DNA of 64,000 bases from Varanus komodoensis (GCF_004798865.1 NW_025335641.1:4505526-4569525), one strand, 5' to 3'; shown: positions 46,505 through 59,771, numbered from the stretch's first letter. The notes: generated by a model not told the origin, from the sequence alone. Translations and numbers: made by a program.

Positions 46505-49190
46505 GCAGGACAGGCTTCTGGGGTGGTCCATCAGTTGGCACCTCTATTATCTTTTGACTTTTGCAGCATACAGGTAGATCTAAGGCAGAACTGCTTTCAA
46601 ACAGCCCTTATGCACATTCAAGAAGGAGATCAGCAAGCAGCTGGTAGAGTGCTGAGGAACCATTTGGACTGCAAAGGTTACTGAACCATATTCATGTAAA
46701 TGAGCCAACTGGCAGGAATGGCAGCTCTTTAAATTTTTTTCATGGACAGGTAATGTGGCAATTTGGTTCAATGAATTCACCCAACACGATCAAATTCTGC
46801 TTATCCCAGTGCTATCCCAACTTTCATATATACAGGATTAAATCTACATTCCTCTCAATGTCAATCCATATTGATCTGTGGGACACACTTTAATCCTAAA
46901 TATAGAACTTGCAATAAGATACAGAAGTTACATAAGGAGAAACTCAGATTTCATTTGCTTATATAAATCTGTGATTATAATTCTTTCCTTTCTCTTGCCT
47001 CCAAAAAAACCCATTTTTTTTTCTTTAGTGTGTAAGTCAGGGTCATCTCAGGCAGTAAGGAAGTAATTCAGCATGGTGAGCAAGATCCACCAAAAGATTA
47101 ATCTCCTCCCCCTCCCTTAAACCGTAGGGAATCACCCATGGTCAGTGCAGCTAGTACTTCGCTAGACATGCACTGTTCTCACTCCTAAATTACCCTATTC
47201 CTTTAGGACCTTCATATAGACTGCTAATTTAGTAAACAGATCACATTATTTTGCTGTTGCTTTGGTATTCTACCAAGTGTCCTGGAACAATCATGGGACT
47301 TGCTACACAACTGCACCTCCCCCGTTCTGTAAAATAAAAACAATAAAACAATCATAATATGTAATAACTCACCCTTTTATGTGAGCACAATGAGCTAATG
47401 TTTATTTAGTACTTTGAAGCTGCAAATGTACCAACACAAGAGCTGAAGTTGCTATTACCACAGCACTTTTTCCAGTGCTTTGTCCAATCTAGCTTTAAAT
47501 GACTCAGTTAATGAGATACTCACCATTCCCCCAGGGAAACCATTGCGCAGTGCAGTTGAACAAATTGTTAAGATTTTTAGGGTATTCATCCAAAAACTGT
47601 CAACTGCTTAATTTTGGTCTGTATGTGTAAATCGAAGTTTATCCAGAACCATCCAGCCCATTTGGCATATGTGATTACACTGCACTAGCATCTACAGCTT
47701 CTAACATAGAAGAATGCAATGTGGACAGCCAGTGGATCAGGTAGCAGGAAGCATTTGACACTGCAAATAATTATCCATGAAAAGACATGCCTGTGTGATG
47801 CTGAACTGTTTTTGGTTCTCTAGAGAAACAGCAGGGCGGTGGGGGGGGGGGAAGGAGGGTAGAATGCTAATATGAACTGATACAAGTCCTTGCCCTCATC
47901 CTCCTCTCCTTGCTACTGGTAGAATGCCCCTCCTTCCAAGGATGGGGGGAGCAGCAGGAATGGTGCTTTTCACACTGGCTGTGGAAAGTGGGGTGAGATC
48001 TTCAGAGTATGAGATTGCAGGATCTTGGAGATGAGACTCTGAATGGCCACCCAGATGATGTGAAGAGGCCACAGGATTGTGCCCATAGCAGATCAGTTTA
48101 AGGTTAGATTTGGAAGGGATATGATAAATCCCTTTGCAAGTAATGACTGAGATGAAGACTTTTCAAGTGGAATTATTTAAATACCCTTCTTTAAGCTTTC
48201 CCAGCCTTGGCACTAACCCCTAGTAATTTTGTATTTTTGGAGGGCAGCCTTTAAATAGTGTAGCATTGGGAACCACACTCCATACAGTACGAACAACCAG
48301 CAGGAGAAAAAGTTACTGTTATCTGTTCCTTTTCAGTCTATAGCCTTACAATCCAATTTAAATGAATGAATGCTTAAATGATTGTCATCTGTCTCGGGCA
48401 CTGGAAAAGTGTGATTATCCATAGCAGTACTAGCTTCAGTGTATCCACAGGGAGAATTAGGCACTGCCCTAGAGACTCCAAAGGGCCTAAGCTACAAAGC
48501 AAGGAGCAGTACAGACCATGAACAAACTATCAGTTTAGACCTATTCATAGAAAAATGATGAAGCACCTTCCCACTCAGCACATTATGCTACAAAAAATCA
48601 TTTAAGAGTTTTGCTTCTTTTCTGGATAAATTAACAATAATACAGTATCACATTTAGAATAGGAAGTTTAAACATTACCTTTTCTTTATGCAATATCAAT
48701 TTGGTTCAACTCCTGGATGAAGTAAAACAAAAAAAAAGCAAACAAACACCACCACAGCAGTCTTATTGGGCCACTAAAACAGGAATATCTGGACAAGAGG
48801 AAGAATGATGCTCAAGATAATTGAGCTAGTAATTGTCATTGTCAAGCTTCTTAGAAGTGATCTTTTGGGGATGGCTATTGATTCTGTGGATGCATGATAA
48901 AGGCAGGGAGTCAGAGCTTTTAAACACAAGGCTGTTATATCCACTGTATCTACTCTCAGTTTCATTGCAGAATTCAGATCTGAGCGCTAAACAAAGAGCT
49001 TTTTCTCTCCTGCTTTTCCACTATATAACTTCTAACTGGTACTGTGCTATATCAGAATATAGAAACTATATGAATAGGACAAAAAGCTTTCTTTCACAAA
49101 TAACGCTCCATTTTTCCTCTTCAAAAATAGAAAGTGTGCTGAAAAGAAGTCATAATGTCATATAAAGAAATGATAAACAACCATGAATAA
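46505..49190. other. Intergenic DNA, no gene recognised
   Basis: Short open frames only. A G11 run lies at 47841-47851. Nothing else supportable. Confidence 0.5.
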
Positions 49191-49199
49191 GAAATGCTA

Positions 49200-50730
49200 A
49201 ATACAAAATGAATGCCTCAGGTAGAAAAGCTAAAATAAGATTATGGTTCACCAAAGCATATAAAGAACTCAAGCAACCAATCGCTACACAAAGAAAAAAA
49301 GGCGCTGAAGTGGGCGCTGCATCCAAGTCCCCTGAATCCAAGTCATACTGGGATGGAGGACTGGAAGAGGAGTCGGTTGGCGAGGAAGGGCGCCTGGGTT
49401 GAACAGCCACTGACATTGAGGAAGCCTCTCTCAGTATCGGAGACGAGGTGGAACGGTGCTGACACACAGATGGGTAATATCTGTAGGGTGGGAAATCATC
49501 CTAAGGCTCCCGATGGGAGACTCCATAGGGCATCTGCACCCAGTCTCCAGAAGGCTGACCAGAGGCACACTGCTGCTGGCACACCTGCTAAGGAGGGGCC
49601 CTCGAGGAAACCTCAGGCGAAGGCTGAGGAGTCAGCAAGCGTGCCGTTGGAAAGGCCATCTGAGGAGTCCCGGATTTCTCCATCAGAAATGAATCCCAGT
49701 AAGGCTGCTTCCTGGCAGTCCAGTGAAGACAGGGCCGAGGTAGCGATCCGCTGAGGGGACCCTGGTGGGTAACCTGCATGGCCAGCAAGGCTAGGGTCAG
49801 TTGGTGTTGGCATCGATGACACGGTTGGGACTGATGGAGCAGACGACTCCGAGTCTTGACGATGCGGCTGGTCAGCCTTCTTCACTTTACAAGCCGACTT
49901 GTCCACTCTGTCTTTCTTGGCCTTCTTATGGACCGAGGACTTCTCTGAGCCACTATGCTTCTTCTTCTCCTTTTGTTTGTGAGGAGGGAGAGAGAGTTGG
50001 GCCTCCAGCAAAGACGCTCCTTTGGCCAATGTGCGAGAGGAAGGTGCAGTTGAGGAAGAGGGCTGAGAAGTGGGCTGGGCCGCGAGTTGGTCGGAGGCAG
50101 CCAGAGCCTGGTCCCAGAGTAACTTACACAGGTGGTTTTCGCGGTTTTTGCACGCCTGTTTAGTGAAGGCCTGACAATGGCCGCACTTATCAATTCTGTG
50201 GCCTTCTCCCAGACAGAGAAGGTACAGATCATGTGGTCAGAGGGGACATCTTGGCCCCGCACTGGGAACACTTGCGGAAAGCCACATGCTGAGCCATCAA
50301 GGGAAAATAGATAGCAAAGTACAGCAAAAAAAGAGTAACGATAGGAGGACACACACACACACACACACACTTTTGGGGGAAAGGGGAAAAGGGGATTTAG
50401 AAGAACTTCTAAATGGGGCAGGGAGATAATGTAACTTGGAAGGGAGATCTTAACAAGGGATCTAACAAGAGAAAGGAACAATAGAACAGCTTAGAACAAC
50501 AACAAGTATATCTAAGCCAAGAGACAAATGGCTCAAGGCACAGCAAACCGCGGTTGCAAGAAGACTGGGGAAATGGCAGGCACTACACCTTCTTGTACTG
50601 TGGGGGGGGGGGGGAGCATGGCATTCCTGCCAAAACGGTTAAGCTTTTGAATCTTCCCATCTACATCTTCCATGTGTGTGATGCACAGAGGCCACAACGA
50701 AGAAAAATCCTATTTTTGTCAGTAACTTTC
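49200..50730 (-). mobile_element. Fossil retroelement with gag-like region (DIRS- or LTR-type)
   Basis: On the minus strand, open frames including one at 50029-49613 have the lysine-, serine- and proline-rich make-up of a retroelement gag, and a zinc-knuckle-like cysteine pattern lies just upstream. Composition is clearly richer in G+C than the surrounding DNA. A candidate terminal region lies at about 50550-50730. The copy is broken, with several interruptions, and no pol region was recognised next to it. The family (DIRS-type or another LTR relative) is inferred from resemblance to reptile elements. Confidence 0.5.
50349..50370. repeat. (AC)n microsatellite inside the retroelement fossil
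   Basis: Eleven AC units just upstream, on the minus strand, of the gag-like region. Confidence 0.9.
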
Positions 50731-50744
50731 ACAAAGAAAACTGA

Positions 50745-50922
50745 TGTTAGGATGCTTAATCTTTATTAGGTATGTGTACATAAACAATTCTTACGCCTTT
50801 CAACAATTATAGATTTGGGATATTATAAATAGTGGATGTTCAAGCTAATATCTCTATTGAATATGTCTTCAAAGGTCAGGTGTAAAATATGCTGCTCCAT
50901 CCTCACATCTGATTTGGCTTCT
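50745..50922 (-). other. ZNHIT6: ZNHIT6 3' untranslated region and poly(A) signal
   Basis: On the minus strand AATAAA occupies 50767-50762, about 156 bases after the predicted stop codon (50925-50923). This gives a short 3' UTR. The retroelement fossil begins about 30 bases beyond the signal. The end of transcription is inferred from the signal alone. Confidence 0.6.
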
Positions 50923-50999
50923 TCATGTACTATCATGGATTTCACCTTCTTCCTCAGATGAAGCTCCTTTAATCAAGTCATCACTCGATTTATTGGCAT
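50923..50999 (-). CDS. ZNHIT6: ZNHIT6 (BCD1) last coding exon
   Basis: The 77-base exon follows a strong acceptor (TTCTTCCCTTCACTTTAG on the minus strand). Joined to the phase-1 end of the exon at 59647-59771, it continues the frame as D-ANKSSDDLIKGASSEEEGEI-HDST and a TGA stop. The tail is acidic and probably disordered, as C-termini of this protein are in other vertebrates. Identity rests on frame, phase, splice site and the poly(A) signal downstream, not on conserved residues, so it is less sure than the previous exon. Confidence 0.65.
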
Positions 51000-51691
51000 C
51001 TAAAGTGAAGGGAAGAATTACAGTAATTACACAGCTGATGCTGAGCCAAGTGAGTCCTCCTTAAATGGATCCTACATAAATGTAACTGTCCTTGCAAAAT
51101 AATAATCAGTTTAAAGTACAGACTTGGACTTCCTGTGAGGATTTTCATTTGCTTGTGCGTTTTTGTATTCTTGATGGTAGCTAGAAGGGAAAAGCACCCT
51201 AACCACAGGGCTGGCAAGGTATCCAAACCTTAAATCCAGTAGTGGATTCTCATGTAGCATGCAATAAAAGAGGACTACCATATATGCCAACCATGAAGCC
51301 AAGTACTTGATTCTGCATCCTCTTACACTTGGTATGAGGAAGGAGCCCAGCAAGAATTTGGCGAACGAGGAGAACACCAGTTAGAGAATAATGTCAAATC
51401 AGTGAGACTCTTACAGTAGCAAATCCCATGGTTAAAGCTTAATGGTTACAATCAGAAATGAAGGCGTGAGTGATGACCAGCTATAGGTGGCGTAAGTAAT
51501 TACACAAAAATCCATAGCTAGCAACTATAAATATGTCAGAGATCCAGACAACTCAGTTTCCCTGTTGTAATCTCTGTAGCTCAAGATATTGAGCAAGGGC
51601 TTGAAGGATGTTTTGGGTAAACCTTCCAAGGCATTAAAAGACAAGTGTTTTAGAAAAAGATCTCAACAAATTCACACGTGCAAAGGTTTAG

Positions 51692-51740
51692 TCCAGGGGT
51701 GTCCAACCTTTTGGCTTTCCTGGGTCTTTCCATGCAAGAC
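51692..51740 (+). mobile_element. hAT-like transposon end fragment
   Basis: CAGGGGTGTCCAACCTTTTG begins with the CAG typical of hAT ends and matches a common reptile repeat start. No matching inverted end was seen downstream, so it is a fragment. Low confidence. Confidence 0.35.
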
Positions 51741-52269
51741 AACTCCTTTCTGCCCTTCAGGAAAGACATATGAACCTGTGTGACACCTCCAAAATCCACC
51801 CCTCTTTTGTTAAAGTTCTCACAAAGAGCCTGCCAGCTTCCTTCTCTGCCAAGTCAAAGCTAGCAGCTAGCTGGGAGTAACTAAACTCATGCTTGCTTCC
51901 AAAACACTGACAGAAATACCATCTTCAGTATGAGAATTCTCAATGATGTTGAAGATTCCAGTCATTCAAAGGGAGGGCACTGGAACCAACAGAACTTTCA
52001 GATGAGAACCAGATGTTGGGTTCAGGTGGGAGGCCACACTTAAAAAACTGCATATGTGTGGATGATTACTTGAGAGGTGGGGCTTTGACTCATTTCAAAT
52101 ACTGCTGTAGACTGAATCTGTCTACTCAAAGCACGTTTCAGACTGCTAGGCAAATTATCTTAAAGATACTTAATGACCACCATAGGACGTGCAATACAAA
52201 TTTTTGTTGTTGCTTTAACACCAATGGATTAACACCTTTCATTTAACACTGTATTGGGCGAACAATGTC

Positions 52270-53420
52270 TGGAAGGCAAGAGCATGTCTATGACCATCTC
52301 AGGAAATTTTCATGATCGATGACACCATTCTCAGTGTCCAGGCAGTTAGCTTCAAAAGCCTAGAAATAACAAAGAGACTTGATGCAGAAAGATGTAATAA
52401 GCATTGCTACCACAGCACAGAATAGTTTCAGTCCTTAGTTCACAGGTCTGATGATCCTTCCAATGGGAGAATTTGCAATGCTGATTCCCCATCACAAAAG
52501 CAGGACAGGAGTCCAGGATAGTCTATCTGTTTCTCTAGGGAAAATATTCCACTTTTTTGATCCAGAACAGGGACCAACGAAGGAGCTAAAGAACCACTGT
52601 TCAGTTCCATTGTTGTTCAGAAGTTGTGCTAGATATAAAAAGTATCTCTTGGTCACAATATCTAGAACATACTTATTTTTAATATTCCTCTATATGAGAA
52701 TTCCAAATAGGGACAGTCAGGCCAAGTTGGACTTCCTGTCTAAGCACTGTGTTGACCGACTGGATCTTTTGGCACTATTGCCATGTAGGTTTGAACTCTC
52801 TGAAGCCATGTTTGGAAGAACAGAAAAGCTTGGAGGGGTGAAAGAATTGAGATTAGCTGGCTTCTTGTCCTTCTTAGATGATTGGGCAGAGCCTTTTTCT
52901 TGTCACTGGCTTCTACCAGTGTGGCTTCTACCAGGGGGTGTTTCCAAAAACTGTCCTTCCAGAAAAATAAGCCCAAAGTATAAGCCTCATCTGGGACTTA
53001 CCCATCACCTTAGAGTGCAACAGAGTTTCATTTTGACTATGTTGGAGAACGAACATGAAATATTGGCCAGAAAGGCTGTCAAAAGAGCACTTTGCTGGCT
53101 ATGTCTTCTTTTCTGCTTGCTCTAAATAATACTTTGTAGGAAATCAGGTGGAAGCAGCTCTAATTAAGGGATTCCCTTCCTCTCCATCCCTCCTACTGTT
53201 CTGTGTCATTTTCAGGGTCAAGTTCAGCATTATTCTGCCAGCCTTCCAGGAAGTCATCCAGTGATTGAGAAAAGTGGCCCCTTCCTGACCAGGTGAGTGG
53301 GAGTCTCCCACTGCAGTTGCCCTTCTCCGTCCAGGGGAGAAGGACTGTGTTTACTTTTACCATAAAGTAAATGACTCCACTTGACTTCTGTATTAAAAGG
53401 GGACACAGCTGGAATGTGCA
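52270..53420 (-). mobile_element. Probable retroelement fossil in the last ZNHIT6 intron
   Basis: The region has more coding-like texture than the rest of the intron, with basic, proline- and serine-rich stretches on the minus strand that resemble the part of a DIRS/LTR-type element between gag and pol. It is broken in several places. The longest frame on the plus strand (52451-53125, 224 residues) shows no known domain. Family assignment is tentative. Confidence 0.35.
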
Positions 53421-53681
53421 AAAATATTGTCCTGTAAATTTCTCCCTAAGAAATCACTGAATGTATAGTGGGAGAGTTTCACTGCAGAAGTGGACACCTT
53501 TTGCCCCACTAGGGAAGGGTTATAGAAGAAAAACAAAGGATTTCTGTGTTCTTTCCTCACAGATCCAACAAGAATACTCTTACATGCAAACTTCATACAG
53601 AAAATGAGAAGCACAGTGCATTAGAAGTCCACAAAGGTTAAAAAACAGCACTGACCTGTGTTTGCATGTATATCCATATTT

Positions 53682-53703
53682 GCACGCACGCACGCACGCA
53701 CAC
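53682..53703. repeat. (GCAC)n microsatellite
   Basis: About five units of GCAC/CGCA. Confidence 0.9.
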
Positions 53704-56700
53704 AAAGTGCAAACTTGTGAAGGGCCACTGAGGCTGGCCGCCACTTACCAGGCACCCAACATTTTGTACGTAGTCAGGCCCCTAGGCCAGCACAATTGGC
53801 AAGCTCAGAGAAACTTGGGGCAGAGATGTTTCAAGTCACTGACCTCATCAGCCTTCACTCTCTCGCAGTGTGCTCCCTCAGCCTAAGTGAGCAGCACCAT
53901 AAGGCAGTGATGAAAGGGGGGCAAGGGAGAAGGGGTTGTATAAAAGGAAGACAGGAGAGGGGGCAGGATGTTCAGAAGGAATAAAGACAATGGTGGAGGG
54001 AAACCAAGTTGAATGGAAGGGCGGACAAGTAAGGAGGCAGAGGTGGATAGGACTTGGAAGAAACCAGGACCCAGGTATATGTACTGTTGAGGCCAAAGTA
54101 ACCCTTGGATGGGGCAAGGAGTCAGGTTACAGACTGTTCAAGAGCCCACGGTACTCAGCCTCCACCATGTGGGACAGGAAGCCTTCCCTGCTCCTTTACC
54201 AACACTAACTGGGTTAGACTGATTGAGCAACTTATTAGTTCATTTCTTGGGAGCCAGAAAAACTGGAAGCTTGAATGGAAATGTATGCAGCAAGAGGGAC
54301 TGTGGGGAAAGTAATCAGCCGCCCCAGGCTTACTGCAGGATGCTCACTCAGAACTGCTTGGGGACAAAGATTGTTTCCTGGGGAGAAGATTCATTCCATG
54401 ACATACAGTTAATCATATTATTATTTATGGGGCATTGACTCTGGCATAGTTGATAGACACAATGGCGGGGGGGTTGGTGTTCTACTTCCTCCAGATAGGC
54501 TAACAAAATAGTATGCTTTTTGATCAGAAACAGTTTACTGTTAATGGGGTGGGATGGGAGAAAAATCTATGGTCCACCATGCTGCAGTTACATAAATAGA
54601 TACATAAATTTCACAGATATTTTGTAATGTGTGCTTCCAAGATGGCTGGGAATGATGGGAATTCTAGCACAAGCCTGTTTTAGCGCCTTCCTATTTTTCT
54701 TTTTTTAACTGCATATATGAATGGGGGGAAAAGAGGCAGAGGATCAATAATATGACACTTCAGTATCAATATGACACTTTAGTTATACCTATCTGAGCCA
54801 TATAATGAGCATTTTTCCTATACTGACTCTTAGCATCCATTAAGAATGTATGTCAGGCAGTACTGTGTTTGATTTTTATTTACACAGAAGACAACTGCTG
54901 ATAATTTTTTCATGTTGGAATCCTTTCAACAAAATTAAGACATGATGCATGCATGTTGCCATTTTGTGTATTTCAACATCTCAGCATAGCTTGCATGTCT
55001 GAGCCAAAGATGTTATGGATTCAAGCTGTCCAGAGTTCTAAGACTGACTGATGCTTGGTTAGTCATCATGTCATCATATGGAGCTCTTGTTTCCTGATGT
55101 GCGCTCTTTTTTCCACCATCTGGCTCACTGCAATTTTCTTGCTACACCCCAACAATGCCTCTTTAGATGAGGAAATACACACAATGCTTTTTGTGGGTAT
55201 TTTCACCAAAGGCTTAACACAATTGACCTGTTTTGTGTGCGTGATGCCAAGAATTCCTTGTTAGAGGATTATCAGAAGTGAATATGAAATCATTAATAAG
55301 CTATACAGAAATGTTGTACAGGCAGGGAGGATAGTTGTTTTAAATCTTTGTATGTTTTGACTCTTGCTGTAAGATGCCTTAGGTCTTTGTCCTTTTCAGA
55401 GAAAGGCATCTCACTCTAACAAATGAAATTAATCTGGTCAGGGAAATAAGAGCAATTTACCTGGAAACATCCACTGCTGCATTTCGTCTATATTAAAATA
55501 TAGTGTATGATCAATTCGCATCTATATGCTATGCATGGACTGAATACTGAAATAGAAAGTTTTGTATAAACATCTATAATCCTTTAGTAACTCTAGCACA
55601 GATGGTGCTGCAGACAGAAAGACAGAAATGTACCTGTATTTTCTTTACATGAACTGGACTTCATAATTCCACAATTATGGAATAATTCCATGAAGCAGAG
55701 CAAACAATCTACTTAAAATTATATTTAATGGATTTTCAAATTACTTTTTATTATTTATCTGTTAAAACTTACAGAACACAGGCCACTATTTACAGTTAAT
55801 TACAAAAGTAACTAATGCATTATTAGATATCCTTAAACAAGAATATCAATCCAGAATTCCAGTCATCTCATTGCAATGACTCTGTAAAGGTCTTTTAAAA
55901 GTGGCCACAACAGAAGGAATGTGTAGTTTCAAGTAGTTCATGAATCTTTTAAGTTTCCATGTCTCACAATAAATATTTCAATTGGTTTTTGAAGAAGTGT
56001 TTAGTTAAAGCCTGCATTCTTATCCATGACATCACTGCATTTTTTCTACAGAAGAGTGATGTTCTATAATACGGAGAGCAACCAAACAATGCTGATTATT
56101 TATTCAGAGCTTGCTTGAACTGGTTGATTAGGCTCATTTGACAACCACTTCTTAACATCAGAGTTTTAATATTTTACCTTATTAGCAAGTGTTCACAGGG
56201 TTATCAGCTGGGAAGAGGTGCACAATATTATGATATTAGCAGCTAGATTTAAATAAGTTCTTTCTATGTCCAAGCTTCTGAACAACCTTGTAGAAAAAAG
56301 TGTTCTTGAAAAGTTATTGAACAGATCTGACCAGGACATTCTGTGGCTCAAGTGTGGGTCATGTAACTTATGGAGAGCTGCAGCATTTGTGGATGCCAAA
56401 TCAAATATATGACCTTGGATGGGGAAGGAAGGGGTTGTGTTATATAACCTATGTTTGCTTGGTTTGCACAATAATCCAACAATCTTTTCATGATTGTCTG
56501 ACTCTTGTATAACCTACACTCATTGGTTCACATAACAGCCCTCTAGCAGCCCTCTAATGTGGCAGAATGTATTTTTTTAGTATGTTTTTATTTAAATAAA
56601 AAATTTCAACCTAAAAAAAAAGAAAAAAATTCAACCTAATGTGGCAGAAACAACAGAGGCAAGTAGGAACCCAGAAACCATTTTTTAACATCCATGCAAT

Positions 56701-59646
56701 ATAATTCGTTATCAGGCTGAAAAGTATGCCATTCCCCTTGAATGTAATGCAATAAACACTTTTTTTGAGATGGCAAGTCATGGAAAATGCCAGCTGCTCC
56801 CTCTTCTATAAAAGCAATAACCAAACAGCTGATCAGGCTTCATGGGACCTGGCCCAAACTTTCAGCAGAAGACAGTAATCCCAAATCCCTTCTATGTATA
56901 CAACTATGGTGCCTGCTAAAAGTTGTGGGGGCAACATAAATCAAAATACTTTGATTTGCATGAATGCAACCTCTGAAACATAGCCTGAAGTGTTGCATCT
57001 AGCATTCCCAGTCAGAAATAAGAACCCCATTCCCTTAGAGATCTCTCGCTACATTCAATATACCTTTTATAGGCAGCTGCAAGAATGCTGCCAAGTGTTC
57101 TGGAGTGAGAAACATTCTGTAAATTACTTCTAGAAAGCCTATTCCTTTCATTTCTAAGTTCTCCCTCTCATTTCCAGGCCAACAAGATTTTCTTAGCAAA
57201 AAACTCATCATTTACAATAAAATGATGCAATAAAGCTACACAATTTAAAAAGCTTCAATTATACGACAAGGCATTCAACTAAAGCACAAAGTAGAGGAGG
57301 AAAATAGTATCTCAGTTGAATTCAAAATTCTTCCACCAAGTAAATGTCACCTTCTGTAAAAGCACCAAAAGCCTTCTAAGGCAGGAAGGTCATTCTCACT
57401 CTCCTAAATAGGAAGGGGGAGCTTAACAGTTAACATGTGACATTGCCTTTCCAATATGTGGGAACTAGGTAAAGCCTAAAGCATGAAAATATTCTATGAA
57501 TCACATTGGAAATTTTCTTGGAGGAATGTAAAAGATTCAGTGACAACAACACAATGTTTTATGACATTTTGGATGGACTAATAAAAGTATTGTGGTAATA
57601 CAGACTTTGGAATTTATTCATTGAGAATGGCAGCTCTTGAAATGTCAACCCTAGTTATTTTCAGTAATTCCTTTTAGACTAAAAACAGTTTTTCTGTGCC
57701 AATTAGATAAGCCTGGCTGCAAAAAGACTGTTCATTAAATTTTCAAATTGGACCTTTCAACTGACTGATATTTGGGTTGTTCAATCAAGGCTGAGTCATT
57801 CATTCTTGTTCTGACTAGCTCATGTTCATCTGCTTTCTCACCTACTCTACTCAGACGTACCTGCTGAAGCACAGGGGCTCCAAAACAGGAGAATACCTCA
57901 ACAGTACAATTCCTTCATCAGTACCTACTGTCCAATCCCATATAAAGGGACTTGTTTGAGGGCAAAAAGGAACACATGAGAGCAGTACATTATGCCAACT
58001 TCTGTGCTATAGCTAAATCTACTACTTCTGCTACAGCCAGAGCCAAACCATGACCTTTTCAAACATCAGCAAATATTCAAGAACAATTAACAAAGGAAGT
58101 TAGCATTTCAATTACTTATTTCAAAATACAGAATCCAAAGATGGGGAATTTGATCAGAAACACTGTTTTGAAAATTTAAATAGTGTAGGGGAGGGTTAGG
58201 GTTGGACAGATAATGTTCCATTCAGGGTTTTTCTGCGTAGTTTGTATAACATCTATGAATGGGTAGGCACAAAGTTAACAAGAGAAAGGTGGGAAATGGT
58301 TAGGAATAAGAGGGAAACCTAAATGCTGGCATTCCTGCTGATGTCCTTTCCTCTATCTATATGACCTACACCATACTTTTAATTGGTTAATTTTAAGTTC
58401 ATTTCACTTTTCTGGATTTCTCTCTGCTTAGTCCTAAATACATACTTTCAATTGGAAACCAGATTGAGTTCTTTTCCACAACCTGGATTGACCTTGCTCA
58501 ACCTAGACCATTTGGTGCCATCTACCATGGTTTCAAGGTGATTGTGTAATCTTATGCATATTTAGACAAAAAAAGAAAAAAGAAGATACAATATTACAAC
58601 AGAGTAGTACAAAATGGGAGGGTGAGGAATAATGGGAGTTGTGGGACTGTCTTTCTGCTTAACATGTCCTAGACTCATGGGCTATCCATTTCCATGGGTA
58701 CAAGCAAGAAGCTTGGATTCCCTTTATGTCTGGGCCAAAACTTGTAAGTAAATCAGATGGGTGGCAATGCAGCCTCTGAACTGAAAGTGTGCCTTGTAGC
58801 TTGGCATACCTTGCAAAGCTGGCATTCCAAATTCCCATTTGTCACACCTATATAGTCTAACATTCTGTTCCCCACAATTCCTAACCAGATACCTATCCAC
58901 ACCCCATGGCTTTATCCCAGGAAAAGGAATTCAGAAGCATGATGTCTCTGTTCCTGGAGGTAGCATGTAAACATGCCTTTAACATAAAAAGAAAAATGTG
59001 GAAGAACTTTAAAAATATGTTACTATTTGTGCCTAGTATATTAACACTGGAATATATAAGATTAGCAAAAAAATGAACTGGAAGCATTATTTTCCAAGAT
59101 ATTTTAAAGGTTTCACAGTAAATGAAACAAAATTTCCTCAGTTATATAGCCAACCATAATTTGAAAAAGATACTCCAGCATTGTATTTGCTTTCGAAATA
59201 ATATAAACTTCCAATTACCAAACAGACATTTGATCTGGTAAAGCAAATGAACTGCAGATGTTCACAAATACTAGAATGCAAAATAACTCAGAAGGGTATT
59301 TGTATGACAGGTGTGTGTCCATCTACTCGTCAGATTTGATGGCTAAGAAACAAGGGACTAGCTGTTTTGCTATATTTTACACATCATAAACTGGTAAGTG
59401 GAAAAATGCTAATGATGCTATAGCAACAGTTAACTTATATAAACTTTTACTAGCAAAAATAAACAAAGATGCCAACCTGCTACTACAGAGCACATAACTG
59501 CAGCACAGCAAAAATGCTTTATATTTACAGGCTAACATCAAAGTGGATACTCATTCCTGGCATTAAAGGGAGAATAAATGCCTGAATTCTTTCTTGTTCA
59601 AAACACTTTTATGAAGAAAAAAAAGAGGCAAATAACTCTGTCTTAC

Positions 59647-59771
59647 CATGGCCAAGAATCACCATGTCTGTCTTGACGTTTTGCAAAACCACATGCAAAG
59701 TTGGGTATTCAATGATAACCTTCCCTTTCAAATTTTCTAGAAGGCCTTTGTTGGCATCTAGTTCTTCATAC
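59647..59771 (-). CDS. ZNHIT6: ZNHIT6 (BCD1) penultimate coding exon; gene continues past the right edge
   Basis: On the minus strand the 125-base exon lies between a CAAAG acceptor and a GTAAGA donor and has phase 1 at its 3' end. It encodes [20 protein letters not shown] followed by [22 protein letters not shown]. From memory, this matches the conserved C-terminal block of ZNHIT6/BCD1, where human reads [31 protein letters not shown]6 is a nuclear zinc-finger HIT protein that works with the R2TP complex and the NUFIP1 group in assembling box C/D snoRNPs. Its zinc finger is encoded by upstream exons to the right of this window; none is seen at 59.8-64 kb. Position and convergent orientation next to CCN1 agree with human synteny. 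Confidence 0.88.

Larger units (their letters stand above)
51000..59646 (-). other. Last intron of ZNHIT6
   Basis: About 8.6 kb with a GTAAGA donor next to 59647 and a TTTAG acceptor next to 50999. It holds an hAT-like end near 51692 (CAGGGGTGTCCAACCTTTTG), a probable retroelement fossil at about 52270-53420, a (GCAC)n tract at 53682-53703, a LINE-like tail near 55330-55400, and otherwise A+T-rich DNA. I saw no further exon, and the flanking phases do not require one. Confidence 0.55.

Noticed and set aside
52451-53125. A 224-residue plus-strand frame as a host gene
   Set aside because: No known domain, no splice or promoter context, and it lies in a ZNHIT6 intron over probable retroelement sequence.
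53682-53703. CRISPR-like or other spaced repeat array
   Set aside because: Only simple microsatellites are present. No spaced direct repeats occur anywhere in the window, and the DNA is vertebrate.
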